Shown here: positions 1 through 8,601 of the stretch, one piece after another
How the letters are laid out: each line of letters starts with the position of its first letter
Numbering within the stretch: position 1 is the stretch's first letter
Assembly: GCF_020687805.1 (NCBI RefSeq)
Contig: NZ_JAJEWQ010000005.1
Span: forward strand, 221,271 to 285,270
Direction: 5' to 3'
Origin: Planctobacterium marinum
GTDB taxonomy: Bacteria > Pseudomonadota > Gammaproteobacteria > Enterobacterales > Alteromonadaceae
DNA: 64,000 nt
The notes under the pieces: model-generated
Databases searched by the model: none
Told to the model about the DNA's origin: nothing
What the model saw: only the letters and a program-made list of their open reading frames with translations
Made by a program: the position numbers and the translations under genes

Positions 1-2
1 TG

Positions 3-734
3 CCCCTGGAATTCGATTACATCTGGCTGATTTGTGCGCTGGCACTGTTTTTAGGTTGTGTTGTTCAGGCCGCTATTGGCTTTGGCATGGCCATTGTTGC
101 GGCACCTATACTGGTGGTCATGCAACCCCAATGGGTGCCCTACATTCTGACCGTAACCGCGCTGGTTGTCAGTGCCAGTAATGCCTGGCAACAGAGAAAC
201 GCCATTCAATGGCGTACTATGACAGCACCGTTTATCAGCCGGATCCCAGGTACGGTATTGGGTACCTGGTTGTTAATAGTAATGTCTGTCGCGACACTGC
301 AAATTACGGTAGCTACTATGGTGTTACTGACTGTGGTTGTATCCCTGTGGTTGAAACCCTTTCCCGCCAATGCCAGAAATTTGGGGATTGCGGGTTTTGT
401 ATCGGGTGTGGCAGGTACCACCACCAGCATTGGCGGTCCACCCATGGCGCTGGTAATGCAACACGGTGATGCCAGAACCATTAGGGCAAATTTATCGATC
501 TTCTTTGTCTACAGCTGTGTGATCAGCCTGGTGGGTTATCAGGTTACCGGCCTAATGACGACAACAACCTGGCTAATCAGCCTCACTATGGTGCCCTTTG
601 CGTTACTGGGTTTCTGGACGGGCAAACACCTGCAGCGCTTTGTAGATAACAGTTTCAGGCCGATTCTGTTGACCTTGTGTTCTCTGTCGGCCAGTTTCGC
701 ACTGGTGAATGCACTACTCAAAAGCACCGCATAG
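3..734 (+). CDS. TauE/SafE-family anion permease, 5'-truncated by window edge
   Basis: Probable inner-membrane exporter of the TauE/SafE (sulfite/sulfonate exporter) family. The reading frame is open from base 3 and the residues before the first in-frame ATG (base 87) are family-like: a hydrophobic segment followed by VVQAAIGFGMAIV, the conserved glycine-rich start of the first repeat. The true start therefore lies left of the window. The second repeat signature is visible as SGVAGTTTSIGGPPMAL around residues 105–121 counted from base 87. Several hydrophobic helices run to the C-terminus. Substrate cannot be told from sequence. The next gene follows after 3 bases, suggesting co-transcription. 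Confidence 0.85.
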   Translation, partial: PLEFDYIWLICALALFLGCVVQAAIGFGMAIVAAPILVVMQPQWVPYILTVTALVVSASNAWQQRNAIQWRTMTAPFISRIPGTVLGTWLLIVMSVATLQITVATMVLLTVVVSLWLKPFPANARNLGIAGFVSGVAGTTTSIGGPPMALVMQHGDARTIRANLSIFFVYSCVISLVGYQVTGLMTTTTWLISLTMVPFALLGFWTGKHLQRFVDNSFRPILLTLCSLSASFALVNALLKSTA

Positions 735-737
735 AGT

Positions 738-1307
738 ATGACGGAAACTGAAGCGCAGGAGACAATCAGCCGCTGGCTATTGCAGGACAAATTCAGAATG
801 CAGGTGCTTGAGGCTGTGCGGGAATTAGCGCTACCACAGGCTTATATTGCTGCGGGGTTCTTGCGCAATCTGGTTTGGGATCGGTTGCATCAAAAAAGTT
901 TTTCAGCCCTTAATGATATTGACATTATTTATTTTGATACTGACCACAGTTTCAGTGAGAGTCAGGCGAAAATGCATTTACAAAAGCAGTTTGTGCAGAT
1001 GGAGTGGGATGTAAAAAATCAGGCCAGAATGCATAAAAAACACGGCCACGCTCCCTATTCAGGATGTGCTGAGGCGATGTCCAACTGGCCGGAAAAAGAA
1101 ACCGCCATTGCGGTGCGACTGAATAAAAATCAGCAGCCTGAGTTTGTGGCTCCCTGGGGTCTGGCATTGTTATTTGACGCCTGTATCACCTGGAATGACA
1201 AACGCCCTCTGTCACTGTTTAAAGACCGTGTTGCCGCCAAAGCCTGGTTAACACAATGGCCAAAACTCACCCTGCGAATTAATGGCAATGACCCGGCCTC
1301 AACCTGA
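738..1307 (+). CDS. Nucleotidyltransferase-like protein (PF06042/DUF925 family)
   Basis: A 189-residue cytoplasmic protein. The N-terminal half has the family pattern AAGFLRNLVWD (about residues 38–48) followed by a DIDIIYFD acidic motif (about 61–68), which resembles the metal-binding aspartates of the nucleotidyltransferase fold; the middle holds a W-rich segment and the C-terminal third the KDRVAAKAW stretch common in this family. Members are conserved in bacteria but their substrate is not established. Start ATG lies 3 bases after the upstream permease stop. The 3' end overlaps the next gene by 26 bases, so the two are probably translated from one message. Confidence 0.8.
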   Translation: MTETEAQETISRWLLQDKFRMQVLEAVRELALPQAYIAAGFLRNLVWDRLHQKSFSALNDIDIIYFDTDHSFSESQAKMHLQKQFVQMEWDVKNQARMHKKHGHAPYSGCAEAMSNWPEKETAIAVRLNKNQQPEFVAPWGLALLFDACITWNDKRPLSLFKDRVAAKAWLTQWPKLTLRINGNDPAST

Positions 1308-1866
1308 ATTGCACCATTTTCAGAGCGATGTTATCACCCTGGTATTAGGTTACAAAAACACAGCCCAGGGTGAGCTACTGCCTGTTATGCAACAACGAGC
1401 CAAACAGGCTCTGCGAATTGCACAGCAATTTAACACTCCCATCCTGTGTACCGGTGGTTGGGGAGAAAAGTTCAATCAGCACCCCTGCGCTCACGCCAGC
1501 CATGTGCAACGCTGGATGCAGCAACAAGGTGCCCCGGCTACACAGTTTCTGCCTTATGCCGCCAGTCGAAACACCTACGAAGACGGTAAACTCTGCGCTC
1601 AGGCGATACGCCTGTTTAACGTCAAAAAAGTGTACCTGGTGACTTCTGATTTCCACATCCAGCGAGGCTTTTTATGGCTTCGACATTTTAGTCCTCACAT
1701 CGACATCATCTGCAAACCTTCAGAAACAGTGATCACTGAACCGTCGCGTAATGCCCTATACGCCCATGAACGCCAGGCCATTACCCAGTTTTACCGGGAT
1801 TTTCCCGATACTCCTGCGGTGGAAACCCTTTACGACTGGTCATCTTTAGGATTGCCTGTCAGTTGA
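1282..1866 (+). CDS. YdcF/ElyC-like DUF218 protein
   Basis: A 194-residue protein of the DUF218 (YdcF/SanA/ElyC) family. Visible family features are the N-terminal strand VITLVLGYKN, the CTGGWGE loop around residue 52, the ASRNTYEDGKL motif (about 94–104) and YLVTSDFHIQRGF (about 118–130), whose SDFH core lines the putative active site. Unlike SanA or ElyC it lacks an obvious N-terminal membrane segment, so it resembles the soluble YdcF branch, which binds S-adenosylmethionine in E. coli. The biochemical role is unknown. The ATG overlaps the preceding gene; an alternative start is the second ATG at 1288. Confidence 0.75.
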   Translation: MAMTRPQPELHHFQSDVITLVLGYKNTAQGELLPVMQQRAKQALRIAQQFNTPILCTGGWGEKFNQHPCAHASHVQRWMQQQGAPATQFLPYAASRNTYEDGKLCAQAIRLFNVKKVYLVTSDFHIQRGFLWLRHFSPHIDIICKPSETVITEPSRNALYAHERQAITQFYRDFPDTPAVETLYDWSSLGLPVS

Positions 1867-1986
1867 GTTACGTTCTGCAGACAACCCCAATACCCCAAAC
1901 TCTGACAGTGCCCATCCCCTGTTTATTTCCGCGTCAGTTTAATTCGGCGCTATAATGCCGCCAGTTTCAGCCTCAGGAGCTTAAAT

Positions 1987-2388
1987 TTGCTCAACAAATT
2001 ATTCAAAAAAAAGCCTGTCAGCGCTTATCAAGCCATAGGCGGAGAACAGGGCACACGGCAACTTGCAAACCGGTTTTACGATATTATGGAGTCAGATCCC
2101 GTCGCCGCCGAGTTACTGGCATTGCACCCTAAGCCAATGGACAAACTTCGGCAAAAGTTTTTTGAATATTTAGCCGGCTGGCTGGGTGGACCGCCACTGT
2201 ACGAGTCTCAATATGGTCATCCGCGACTTCGCGCCAGACATTTGCCATTTGCCGTCACAGAGCAAATGATTGAACAATGGTTGTACTGCTTCAACAAAGC
2301 GCTAAATGAGGTAGTCAGTGACGGCCAGGTGCGGGAAGCCATCCGCCAACCCATCACGCAACTAGCTCGCCACATGAGAAACACCTGA
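1987..2388 (+). CDS. Group II truncated haemoglobin
   Basis: A 133-residue haem protein of the 2-on-2 globin fold, group II (trHbO-like), likely binding oxygen or nitric oxide in the cytoplasm. Diagnostic residues are visible: Tyr at position 31 (B10) in NRFYDIM, the haem-loop YGHPRLRARHLPF with the proximal His at about 85 (F8), and Trp 98 (G8) in IEQWLY, which is typical of group II. The start is TTG at 1987, supported by an AGGAG six to ten bases upstream; no ATG fits the family length. It is a single gene, convergent with the aminopeptidase downstream. Confidence 0.9.
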   Translation: MLNKLFKKKPVSAYQAIGGEQGTRQLANRFYDIMESDPVAAELLALHPKPMDKLRQKFFEYLAGWLGGPPLYESQYGHPRLRARHLPFAVTEQMIEQWLYCFNKALNEVVSDGQVREAIRQPITQLARHMRNT

Positions 2389-2485
2389 TATCAAGGGGTA
2401 GTCATTTCAAAGGGGCATAATTTCAAAGGGTCAGAGTGCCTGAAAGCGTTTCAGCAACTCCGCCCCTGAAATTATTTCCTGAAAC

Positions 2486-4393
2486 TTACTGCACGTAAGC
2501 TTCGTTGGCTTTTACGGTGAGCGGGTGGTAGCCCGCTTTGGCCACATCAAAGGCCTTTTTCGCAAAGGCTTTACCTTCCGGTGTTTCTGCCAAGGCTTTG
2601 TAAAGGGGCTTTACCAACTTATTGCGCCCGATGCTGGTGAGGTAATCGTATAATCTGTCCCAGGCCACTTTGTAATCGTTGTTGATCGCGTGCAGCAACC
2701 AACTGTGGGCGATTTCGTTGTTCTGATGGCCGGTAAAATTGAACGCCGCATCCAGTTCCGACATTTGTTCTATGCTCATGGCGGGCAGCTTATCTACAAA
2801 ATACTTCCACTGATGGTAGTTCCAGTTTTTGGTGTCGATGTCTCCGGCTCTCAACGCGCCCTGCAACCAGGCATCGCGGGCTTCATCCACAATGGCAAAG
2901 GCATCAGAGCTGGCACCGGGTGCGCCTTCTGGAATACCAGGCTGGAAAATCCATTGCAGAATACGCTCTTTATTGAGTTCCTGCGGATACTGAGCTAACA
3001 GAGTGTCATCCAGATAATCAATAAACTGCTCTGTGGTGATGCTCTGGAAAGCAAAGTGTTCGAAATAGCCCAGCAGAAAAGCATCAAAGTTCTCACGGCC
3101 GATTTTAGTCTCCAGTTCCCTGAGGAACAAAGCGCCCTTTTCATAGGGAATGTTGCTAAACACATCATCGGCGTCACGACCGCGTAAGTCGATTGCTAAA
3201 ATTTGATCTTTCTCCGGTAAACTGGCGATGTCAGCGGCTAAATCCTGCGCGCCTAACACCAGTTCCATGTTGTAGCGGTCAGTGCCGTATATAAATTCCA
3301 TAATGCGGTAGGTTAGATAGGTGGTAAAACCTTCGTTTAACCAGAGGTCCCGCCAGGTGGCATTGGTAATGGTATTACCCGACCAGGAATGGGCTAACTC
3401 ATGGGCAATCAGCGCCACCAGGGATTTATCACCTGCAATCACCGTCGGGGTAATGAATGACAATCTGGGATTTTCCATGCCACCAAACGGGAAAGACGGA
3501 GGCAGGATCAGCAGGTCATATCGCCCCCAGCTATAGTCGCCATAGCGTTTTTCCGTCTCTATCAGCATGTTTTCGGTGTCTTCAAACTCGTTTGCCGCAC
3601 GCTCCAGCCAACTGGCCTCGGCATAAACGCCGGTGCGCTCTCCCATGGCTTTAAACTGTAAATCACCCACCGCCAGTGCTATCAGATAAGAGGGGATAGG
3701 TTGCGGCATAGTGAATTCATACACGCCGTCCCTTTCAGTATTCGGATCATTGGCAGCACTCATAACAGCCAACAACTCTTTGGGGGTGCGAATAATTGCA
3801 TCGTAGGTCACTCTGGCTTTGGGCGTGTCCTGTAACGGAATAAAGCTACGCGCATGAATCGCCTGTGCCTGGGTGAACAAAAATGGCTGTTGTTTACCGG
3901 CGGTTTGCTGCGGCGTTAACCATTGCACGCCTGAGGCGTCTGGTGAGGTTTCATAAGCTACGGTAATCTTCCGGGCTTTTTTCGGGACGGTGATCAATAA
4001 CCCGGTACCCAGATGAGGATCGGGTTCCATCAGGATATAGGGCACGTCTTTGCCATCTGCAGTCACTGACAATATGGTGAGATCGCGGGTATCTAAAATT
4101 AATCGTTTCTTTTCCGGATTAACCCGTGTGATTTCCAGCTCAGCGGTACCGGCCAGTACTTTTCGTTCAAAGTCGACGGTTAAATCCAGTGAAATATGCG
4201 TGACTTTGATCTCTTCGGGGTTGGCCAGGGAGTGATAATCCTTACCTACTTTTATACCGTCAGGCGCCGCTTTTTTGAGCAACGGCTGTTCAGTGGTTAC
4301 GGGAGTTTCCCTGGTCGCTGCAGTTTCATCATTTTTGCTGCAGGAGGCCAGAGCCAACAACATAAATAGCGAAATAAGTGCTTGTTTTTTCAT
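2486..4393 (-). CDS. M1-family metallopeptidase lipoprotein (LTA4H/aminopeptidase-like)
   Basis: A 635-residue zinc aminopeptidase exported as a lipoprotein. The N-terminus has a hydrophobic signal with lipobox LASC, Cys18 being the probable acylated residue. Gluzincin motifs are intact: the exopeptidase signature GGMENPR at 304–310, zinc-binding HELAH at 331–335 and the third zinc ligand Glu354 in NEGFTTY. The TQAQAIHARSFIPLQDTP stretch (about 174–191) resembles leukotriene A4 hydrolase-type members, and the C-terminus carries the helical armadillo-like domain of that branch. It probably trims peptides in the periplasm. Transcribed alone, divergent from the patatin-like gene. Confidence 0.92.
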   Translation of the reverse strand: MKKQALISLFMLLALASCSKNDETAATRETPVTTEQPLLKKAAPDGIKVGKDYHSLANPEEIKVTHISLDLTVDFERKVLAGTAELEITRVNPEKKRLILDTRDLTILSVTADGKDVPYILMEPDPHLGTGLLITVPKKARKITVAYETSPDASGVQWLTPQQTAGKQQPFLFTQAQAIHARSFIPLQDTPKARVTYDAIIRTPKELLAVMSAANDPNTERDGVYEFTMPQPIPSYLIALAVGDLQFKAMGERTGVYAEASWLERAANEFEDTENMLIETEKRYGDYSWGRYDLLILPPSFPFGGMENPRLSFITPTVIAGDKSLVALIAHELAHSWSGNTITNATWRDLWLNEGFTTYLTYRIMEFIYGTDRYNMELVLGAQDLAADIASLPEKDQILAIDLRGRDADDVFSNIPYEKGALFLRELETKIGRENFDAFLLGYFEHFAFQSITTEQFIDYLDDTLLAQYPQELNKERILQWIFQPGIPEGAPGASSDAFAIVDEARDAWLQGALRAGDIDTKNWNYHQWKYFVDKLPAMSIEQMSELDAAFNFTGHQNNEIAHSWLLHAINNDYKVAWDRLYDYLTSIGRNKLVKPLYKALAETPEGKAFAKKAFDVAKAGYHPLTVKANEAYVQ

Positions 4394-4540
4394 CGTTAAT
4401 CCTCAAGCTAAATGGACCTAATAAAAGCAGGCTACATACTGCGTCAAAGCGGGTCCGGGTACAACAAAATTTCGTAAAAAACCCTTTAAAATCGCCACAA
4501 AAACCGCAATGATGAGTAGTGTTAAATCGGGAGTAGTGCA

Positions 4541-5503
4541 ATGAAGTTAGGCTTAGTTTTAGGTAGTGGTGCAGCCAGAGGCTGGGCACATATCGGCATA
4601 ATCAACCGCCTGAAAGAAATTGGTTTTGAGCCTCACATTGTAACCGGCAGTTCCATTGGCGCACTGGTTGGCGCAGCACTGGCCAGCGGAAAGCTGGCAG
4701 AGCTGCAGGAATGGGTTAAAAGTCTGGATAACTGGCAGGTATTCAGCCTGCTGGACTGGGGTCTTGGTCAGGGCGGCCTGATCAGTGGCGAAAAGGTATT
4801 CGAAAAGGTTACAGAAACCATCGGCGACGTAAACTTCGAGGATTTAAACTTGCCTTTTGGCGCGGTAGCGACTGACTTATTTACCGGGCGGGAAACCTGG
4901 TTAACTCAGGGTTCGCTAAAACATGCCCTGCGCTGCTCCTGCGCCATTCCGGGTATCCTGGCACCGTACGAATATGAGGGGCGCTGGATGGTCGATGGTG
5001 CCACGGTTAATCCGGTACCCGTTTCGCTGTGTAAAGCCATGGGTGCGGATTTTGTAATAGCGGTAGATTTAAATTCAGACAAGTCCAATCTGGGAGCGAA
5101 AAATCAGGAAAAAGTACTCCCTCAGGCCGAAGCCGAAGAGTTGCCCAGCGAACCGGAAAAACCGCTGGATTACGTGGCCAAGCCGGGTTCGGACAGAAAT
5201 CACTTTGACAAACTGTTGTTGTCGGGCAAAAACTACCTGCAACAACTGAAAGAACGCAAACAGGTAAAAGCCCGTACCCCCGATGTATTCGCTGTGATGT
5301 CGGGGTGTATCGATATTATGCAGGATCGCATCACCCGCTCACAATTGGCGGGCGATCCCCCGGATCTGGTGATCCAACCAAAGCTGTCTGACTACGGCAT
5401 TATGGATTTTGACAAGGCTGAAGCCCTGATAAAAATCGGGGAAGAATGTGTCGACCTGTACCGCCCCATCCTGCAGTACAAACTGGAGCACATCAGCGTT
5501 TAG
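4541..5503 (+). CDS. rssA: Patatin-like phospholipase, RssA-like
   Basis: A 320-residue serine acyl hydrolase of the patatin family, RssA/NTE-like branch. The oxyanion-hole glycine motif GSGAARG is at 8–14, the nucleophile elbow GSSIG at 36–40 (Ser38), and the dyad aspartate in VDGA (Asp152). No signal peptide is seen, so it is probably cytoplasmic or membrane-associated. The C-terminal third carries a charged linker and a helical extension usual for RssA proteins. Start ATG follows GGGAGTAGTGCA. Its stop overlaps the convergent GNAT gene by four bases. In E. coli rssA is next to rssB, which is not present here. Confidence 0.85.
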   Translation: MKLGLVLGSGAARGWAHIGIINRLKEIGFEPHIVTGSSIGALVGAALASGKLAELQEWVKSLDNWQVFSLLDWGLGQGGLISGEKVFEKVTETIGDVNFEDLNLPFGAVATDLFTGRETWLTQGSLKHALRCSCAIPGILAPYEYEGRWMVDGATVNPVPVSLCKAMGADFVIAVDLNSDKSNLGAKNQEKVLPQAEAEELPSEPEKPLDYVAKPGSDRNHFDKLLLSGKNYLQQLKERKQVKARTPDVFAVMSGCIDIMQDRITRSQLAGDPPDLVIQPKLSDYGIMDFDKAEALIKIGEECVDLYRPILQYKLEHISV

Positions 5504-5919
5504 TCAGCCCCTAAATGCTGCTCCCTATCCAGTACCCAGCAGCGTTCGTTGTGTTGATAACCTATGTGCTGGTAATAGTCTTTGGCCGCCGGTGCGGCCA
5601 GCAGAATGATTTTGCATTTGGGTCCCAGGCGTTGCTGCGTCAACTGTTGCAACTTCAGTCCTATGCCTTCACCCTGAAATGATTTGTGCACCGCTAAATC
5701 CGACAAATAACAACAATAGTGAAAATCAGTCACAGAGCGGGCAATACCAACCAGTTTTTGCTCATGCCAGGCGCTGATGATCAGATTGCTGTTTTCCAGC
5801 ATCCCTTTCAGGCAGGCATAATCTTCCACCGGACGGCGTTCCGCCAGCGTAGAGTCATGCAGTAATTGGCGAAAATCTTCCGGCTTAACGTTTTCGTTAA
5901 TTTCATATTGAATATGCAT
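5500..5919 (-). CDS. GNAT-family N-acetyltransferase
   Basis: A 139-residue protein with the Gcn5-related acetyltransferase fold. Motif A, the pyrophosphate-binding segment for acetyl-CoA, is visible as VHKSFQGEGIGLKLQQL around residues 77–93, preceded by the strand YLSDLAV and followed by the C-terminal YYQHIGY motif B. The N-terminus (IQYEINENV.PEDF) is characteristic of small GNAT enzymes that act on unknown amines. The substrate cannot be predicted. It converges on the patatin-like gene with a 4-base overlap and lies downstream of the DUF3299 gene on the same strand with a 50-base gap. Confidence 0.85.
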   Translation of the reverse strand: MHIQYEINENVKPEDFRQLLHDSTLAERRPVEDYACLKGMLENSNLIISAWHEQKLVGIARSVTDFHYCCYLSDLAVHKSFQGEGIGLKLQQLTQQRLGPKCKIILLAAPAAKDYYQHIGYQHNERCWVLDREQHLGAD

Positions 5920-5970
5920 AAAGTGGTTCTTATCTGCTCTCTGTGCTTCGCTGAGATCGGCTCAGGTGTG

Positions 5971-6654
5971 TCAAAAACGATGCTCTCTGGCATCGTCGGC
6001 CTGTTCAGCATACTGATTAATAGTCATAACTTCCATACTCCAGGCAGAAGTTCCCAGTGGATCTTCAAACAACTCGGCGTTCAGGGTGCCTGAGAATAAA
6101 TAGGGCTTATCCAACGCCGGTAACGCAATAGCGTTGGGCAGTTGAACATAAAACATCTGGTTGGGTGGCGGTGGTGGAAAGTGCAGACAGGCACCAAAGT
6201 AAGGCACCACAAAAAAGCTCCTGACTTGCTGCCCGTCGACTTCCAGCGGCACCATAAAACCCGGAATACTCACATTCTGTTGCGCCATTGCCCGATTGAT
6301 TTGATAGCCATCCAGTCCCTGCCAGGTTTGTGCTTTAAGTACCGATGCCAGCAGGCGCTGCTCTTCGCTGATGCCGGAAGATTCGGTTTGACCCGGCGTT
6401 AACAAAGCCGCGGTATTGCGTTGTAGCTGCTGCAGCAAGAATTTATCATCTTCGCCCATCAGGTCCTGCCAGCCGATAGCGTTGGGTTGCAAGGAATTCT
6501 CTACATGATACAGAACAGCATCATGGTGAAACCACAACCTGAATACCATGCCTGATAACCCATAACCCGTCGCAGCGAAACACGCGATCACCACCAGCAG
6601 TGTGATGTAGCGGCTGAATTTAGCCCTTTTCAGGGAGGTTAGATTTAAAGACAT
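5971..6654 (-). CDS. DUF3299 periplasmic/membrane-anchored protein of zinc locus
   Basis: A 227-residue protein with one N-terminal transmembrane anchor (about 17–38) and a periplasmic domain. The segment VVPYFGACLHFPPPPPNQ (about 148–165) is the hallmark of DUF3299. In Pseudomonas and Vibrio, DUF3299 genes sit in Zur-repressed operons with a LolD-like ATPase and an FtsX-like permease, the same partners found divergently here, so a role in zinc supply under starvation is likely by context; the molecular activity is unknown. It is transcribed away from a Zur-like box at 6783–6806. Confidence 0.8.
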   Translation of the reverse strand: MSLNLTSLKRAKFSRYITLLVVIACFAATGYGLSGMVFRLWFHHDAVLYHVENSLQPNAIGWQDLMGEDDKFLLQQLQRNTAALLTPGQTESSGISEEQRLLASVLKAQTWQGLDGYQINRAMAQQNVSIPGFMVPLEVDGQQVRSFFVVPYFGACLHFPPPPPNQMFYVQLPNAIALPALDKPYLFSGTLNAELFEDPLGTSAWSMEVMTINQYAEQADDAREHRF

Positions 6655-6782
6655 AATGCTGTGTTTATTGAAAAAACCTGATCAATATTTCTGATATATA
6701 TTTCTGATGAATGTTGCCAACAAAGGTTACTGATAAACGCACCTGACAACCGTCCGACGCCGCGGAGGCACAACTATTGTTT

Positions 6783-6806
6783 AATGTACAGTTACAATAT
6801 AACATT
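6783..6806. promoter_or_regulatory. Zur-box-like operator
   Basis: An imperfect palindrome with core GTTACAATATAAC flanked by AATGT and ATT. It differs by one base from the gammaproteobacterial Zur core GTTATANTATAAC. A possible -10 (TATAAC) lies inside it, so bound repressor would block the promoter. It sits between the divergent DUF3299 and CobW genes, both members of known zinc-starvation families, which supports the assignment. It overlaps the most upstream possible CobW start codon. Confidence 0.65.
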
Positions 6807-6834
6807 ACTGCAAATTTCACAAACGCCCAGAACC

Positions 6835-7887
6835 GTGACTGCCAGAATTTCATCACCCATTCCCACCCATCTCATTACCGGCTTTTTAGGTGTCGGCAAA
6901 ACCACCTTAATTAAGCATCTTTTGGAACACAAACCCAGGAATGAAAAATGGGCCATACTGGTCAATGAGTTTGGCGAAATAGGGATAGACGGGCAATTAC
7001 TCAGCGGCCCACAAGACCAGCAAAAGGGTATTTTTATCAAAGAGGTACCCGGCGGGTGTATGTGCTGCACTTCGGGCTTACCCATGCAAATTGCGCTGGC
7101 TATGCTCATCAGCCAAAGTAAACCGGATCGCCTGTTCATCGAACCCACCGGATTAGGTCATCCAAACGAAGTAATCAGCGAACTGCAGAAGCCCCACAAC
7201 CGCGAAGTCATTGACCTCAAAGCCGTAATGACGATGTTTGATGCCCGCAAGCTGGTGCAACCCCGTTACCATGACCATCACATCTTTCGCGAACAACTGG
7301 AAATCGCCGACATACTGGTAGCCGCTAAGGCGGATTTATACACAGAGCAAGATAAAGTCGACATGCTACACACCCTGGAAAAGTTGGGGCTGCAGGACAA
7401 ACCCCGGCACTTTTCAGTACAGGGCAACTTGCCAGTTGCGCTACTGGAGACCCGTCGCAATAGCGCACCGGCTAACGAAGAAGCCCATCATCACCATCAC
7501 GCAGACGCGCCGGCGACACCAGCCTGGCAAACCCAACTGGAACAGGATGGTTGTGCCTATACCCAACAAACCCGCTCCGGTTTTATCACCGAAGGCTGGA
7601 TCTACGACAAAAGTCACATCTTTGATTTTACTCAGATATTTACACTCCTCAATGGCATCAATCCGGAACGGCTCAAAGGGGTATTTATCACAGAACGCGG
7701 TATTTTTGGTTTTAACAAAACCGATGGCATTTTAAGTTGCATTGAGCTCAGTGAAAGTGACGATTCACGCCTGGAGATTATCTACCCGGCATCCTCTGAG
7801 AGCGGGACCGATACAGATGACAAGGCCAGCTCAGTGTGGCACTCTGCCCTGGACATCAATAAAGCAATAAGAACTCGTTTAAGCTAG
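6835..7887 (+). CDS. COG0523 (CobW/ZigA-type) GTPase, putative zinc metallochaperone
   Basis: A G3E-family GTPase of the CobW C-terminal type, about 350 residues. Counting from the upstream ATG at 6784, the P-loop GFLGVGKTTL is at 33–42, the metal-binding CMCC of the GGCMCC motif at 92–95, and a run of five histidines at 235–239, a likely zinc store. The CobW C-terminal domain follows. The ATG at 6784 is inside the Zur-like box and probable promoter, so the GTG at 6835 is preferred; it lacks a strong ribosome-binding site and remains uncertain. It heads an operon with the ABC ATPase (6-base gap) and permease, and probably delivers zinc to essential enzymes when zinc is scarce. Confidence 0.85.
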   Translation: MTARISSPIPTHLITGFLGVGKTTLIKHLLEHKPRNEKWAILVNEFGEIGIDGQLLSGPQDQQKGIFIKEVPGGCMCCTSGLPMQIALAMLISQSKPDRLFIEPTGLGHPNEVISELQKPHNREVIDLKAVMTMFDARKLVQPRYHDHHIFREQLEIADILVAAKADLYTEQDKVDMLHTLEKLGLQDKPRHFSVQGNLPVALLETRRNSAPANEEAHHHHHADAPATPAWQTQLEQDGCAYTQQTRSGFITEGWIYDKSHIFDFTQIFTLLNGINPERLKGVFITERGIFGFNKTDGILSCIELSESDDSRLEIIYPASSESGTDTDDKASSVWHSALDINKAIRTRLS

Positions 7888-7893
7888 GCGTTA

Positions 7894-8601
7894 ATGACAC
7901 AACACAACACCGACTACCTGTTACAAATGCGCGATGTGACCTTTCGTTATCAGGCCACTTCCGAGGCGGACTTGCTGGCAATTGCGCAGTGGGATCTGCG
8001 CGTTGGACAAAAAGTATTTTTATACGGCCCCTCAGGCAGCGGTAAAAGTACCCTGCTCAATCTGTTGGCAGGTACGTTAAAGCCGCAACAGGGCAGTATC
8101 CGGATATTAAACCAGGACATCGCCTTGTTGTCAGCGCGCAAACGGGACAAATTCAGAGCTCAAAATATCGGCGTGGTTTTTCAGCAATTTAACCTTATTC
8201 CTTATCTGAGTGTGGCACAAAACATCGAGGCAGCCGCCTGGTTGGCGGGCAATACCCGCGCCGATCTCAGCCACCGGATTGCCCAAACCATCAGGCAGTT
8301 ACAACTGCCGACAACCATACTGGCACAACAGGCTTCGCAGCTGAGTGTCGGGCAACAACAGCGGGTAGCGATAGCCCGTGCATTGATCAACAACCCCAGA
8401 TTAATGATCGTGGATGAACCCACATCGGCACTGGATTCAGATGCCAGAGACAGTTTTATGCAGCTGTTACTGCAGGTTTGCGAGCAGGCAAACAGCACGT
8501 TGGTTTTTGTCAGCCATGACCAAAGCCTCAGTCAGTATTTTGACGAGCGGGTATCACTGGCCAGTCTCAATCAGGCCATACCAGCCAAGGCGGAACAATG
8601 A
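7894..8601 (+). CDS. LolD/MacB-type ABC transporter ATP-binding protein
   Basis: A 235-residue ATPase of the lipoprotein-release/MacB class. Walker A GPSGSGKSTLL is at about 45–55, the Q-loop VFQQFNLIP at about 95, the signature LSVGQQQRVAIARAL (LSxGQ) at about 150, Walker B LMIVDEP and the H-loop SHD near residue 207. The next ORF, an FtsX-like permease, overlaps by four bases (ATGA type), so they form the transporter pair. The analogous pair in Zur-regulated clusters of Pseudomonas and Vibrio is linked to zinc homeostasis; cargo is unknown and it is probably not the essential LolCDE system. Confidence 0.9.
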   Translation: MTQHNTDYLLQMRDVTFRYQATSEADLLAIAQWDLRVGQKVFLYGPSGSGKSTLLNLLAGTLKPQQGSIRILNQDIALLSARKRDKFRAQNIGVVFQQFNLIPYLSVAQNIEAAAWLAGNTRADLSHRIAQTIRQLQLPTTILAQQASQLSVGQQQRVAIARALINNPRLMIVDEPTSALDSDARDSFMQLLLQVCEQANSTLVFVSHDQSLSQYFDERVSLASLNQAIPAKAEQ

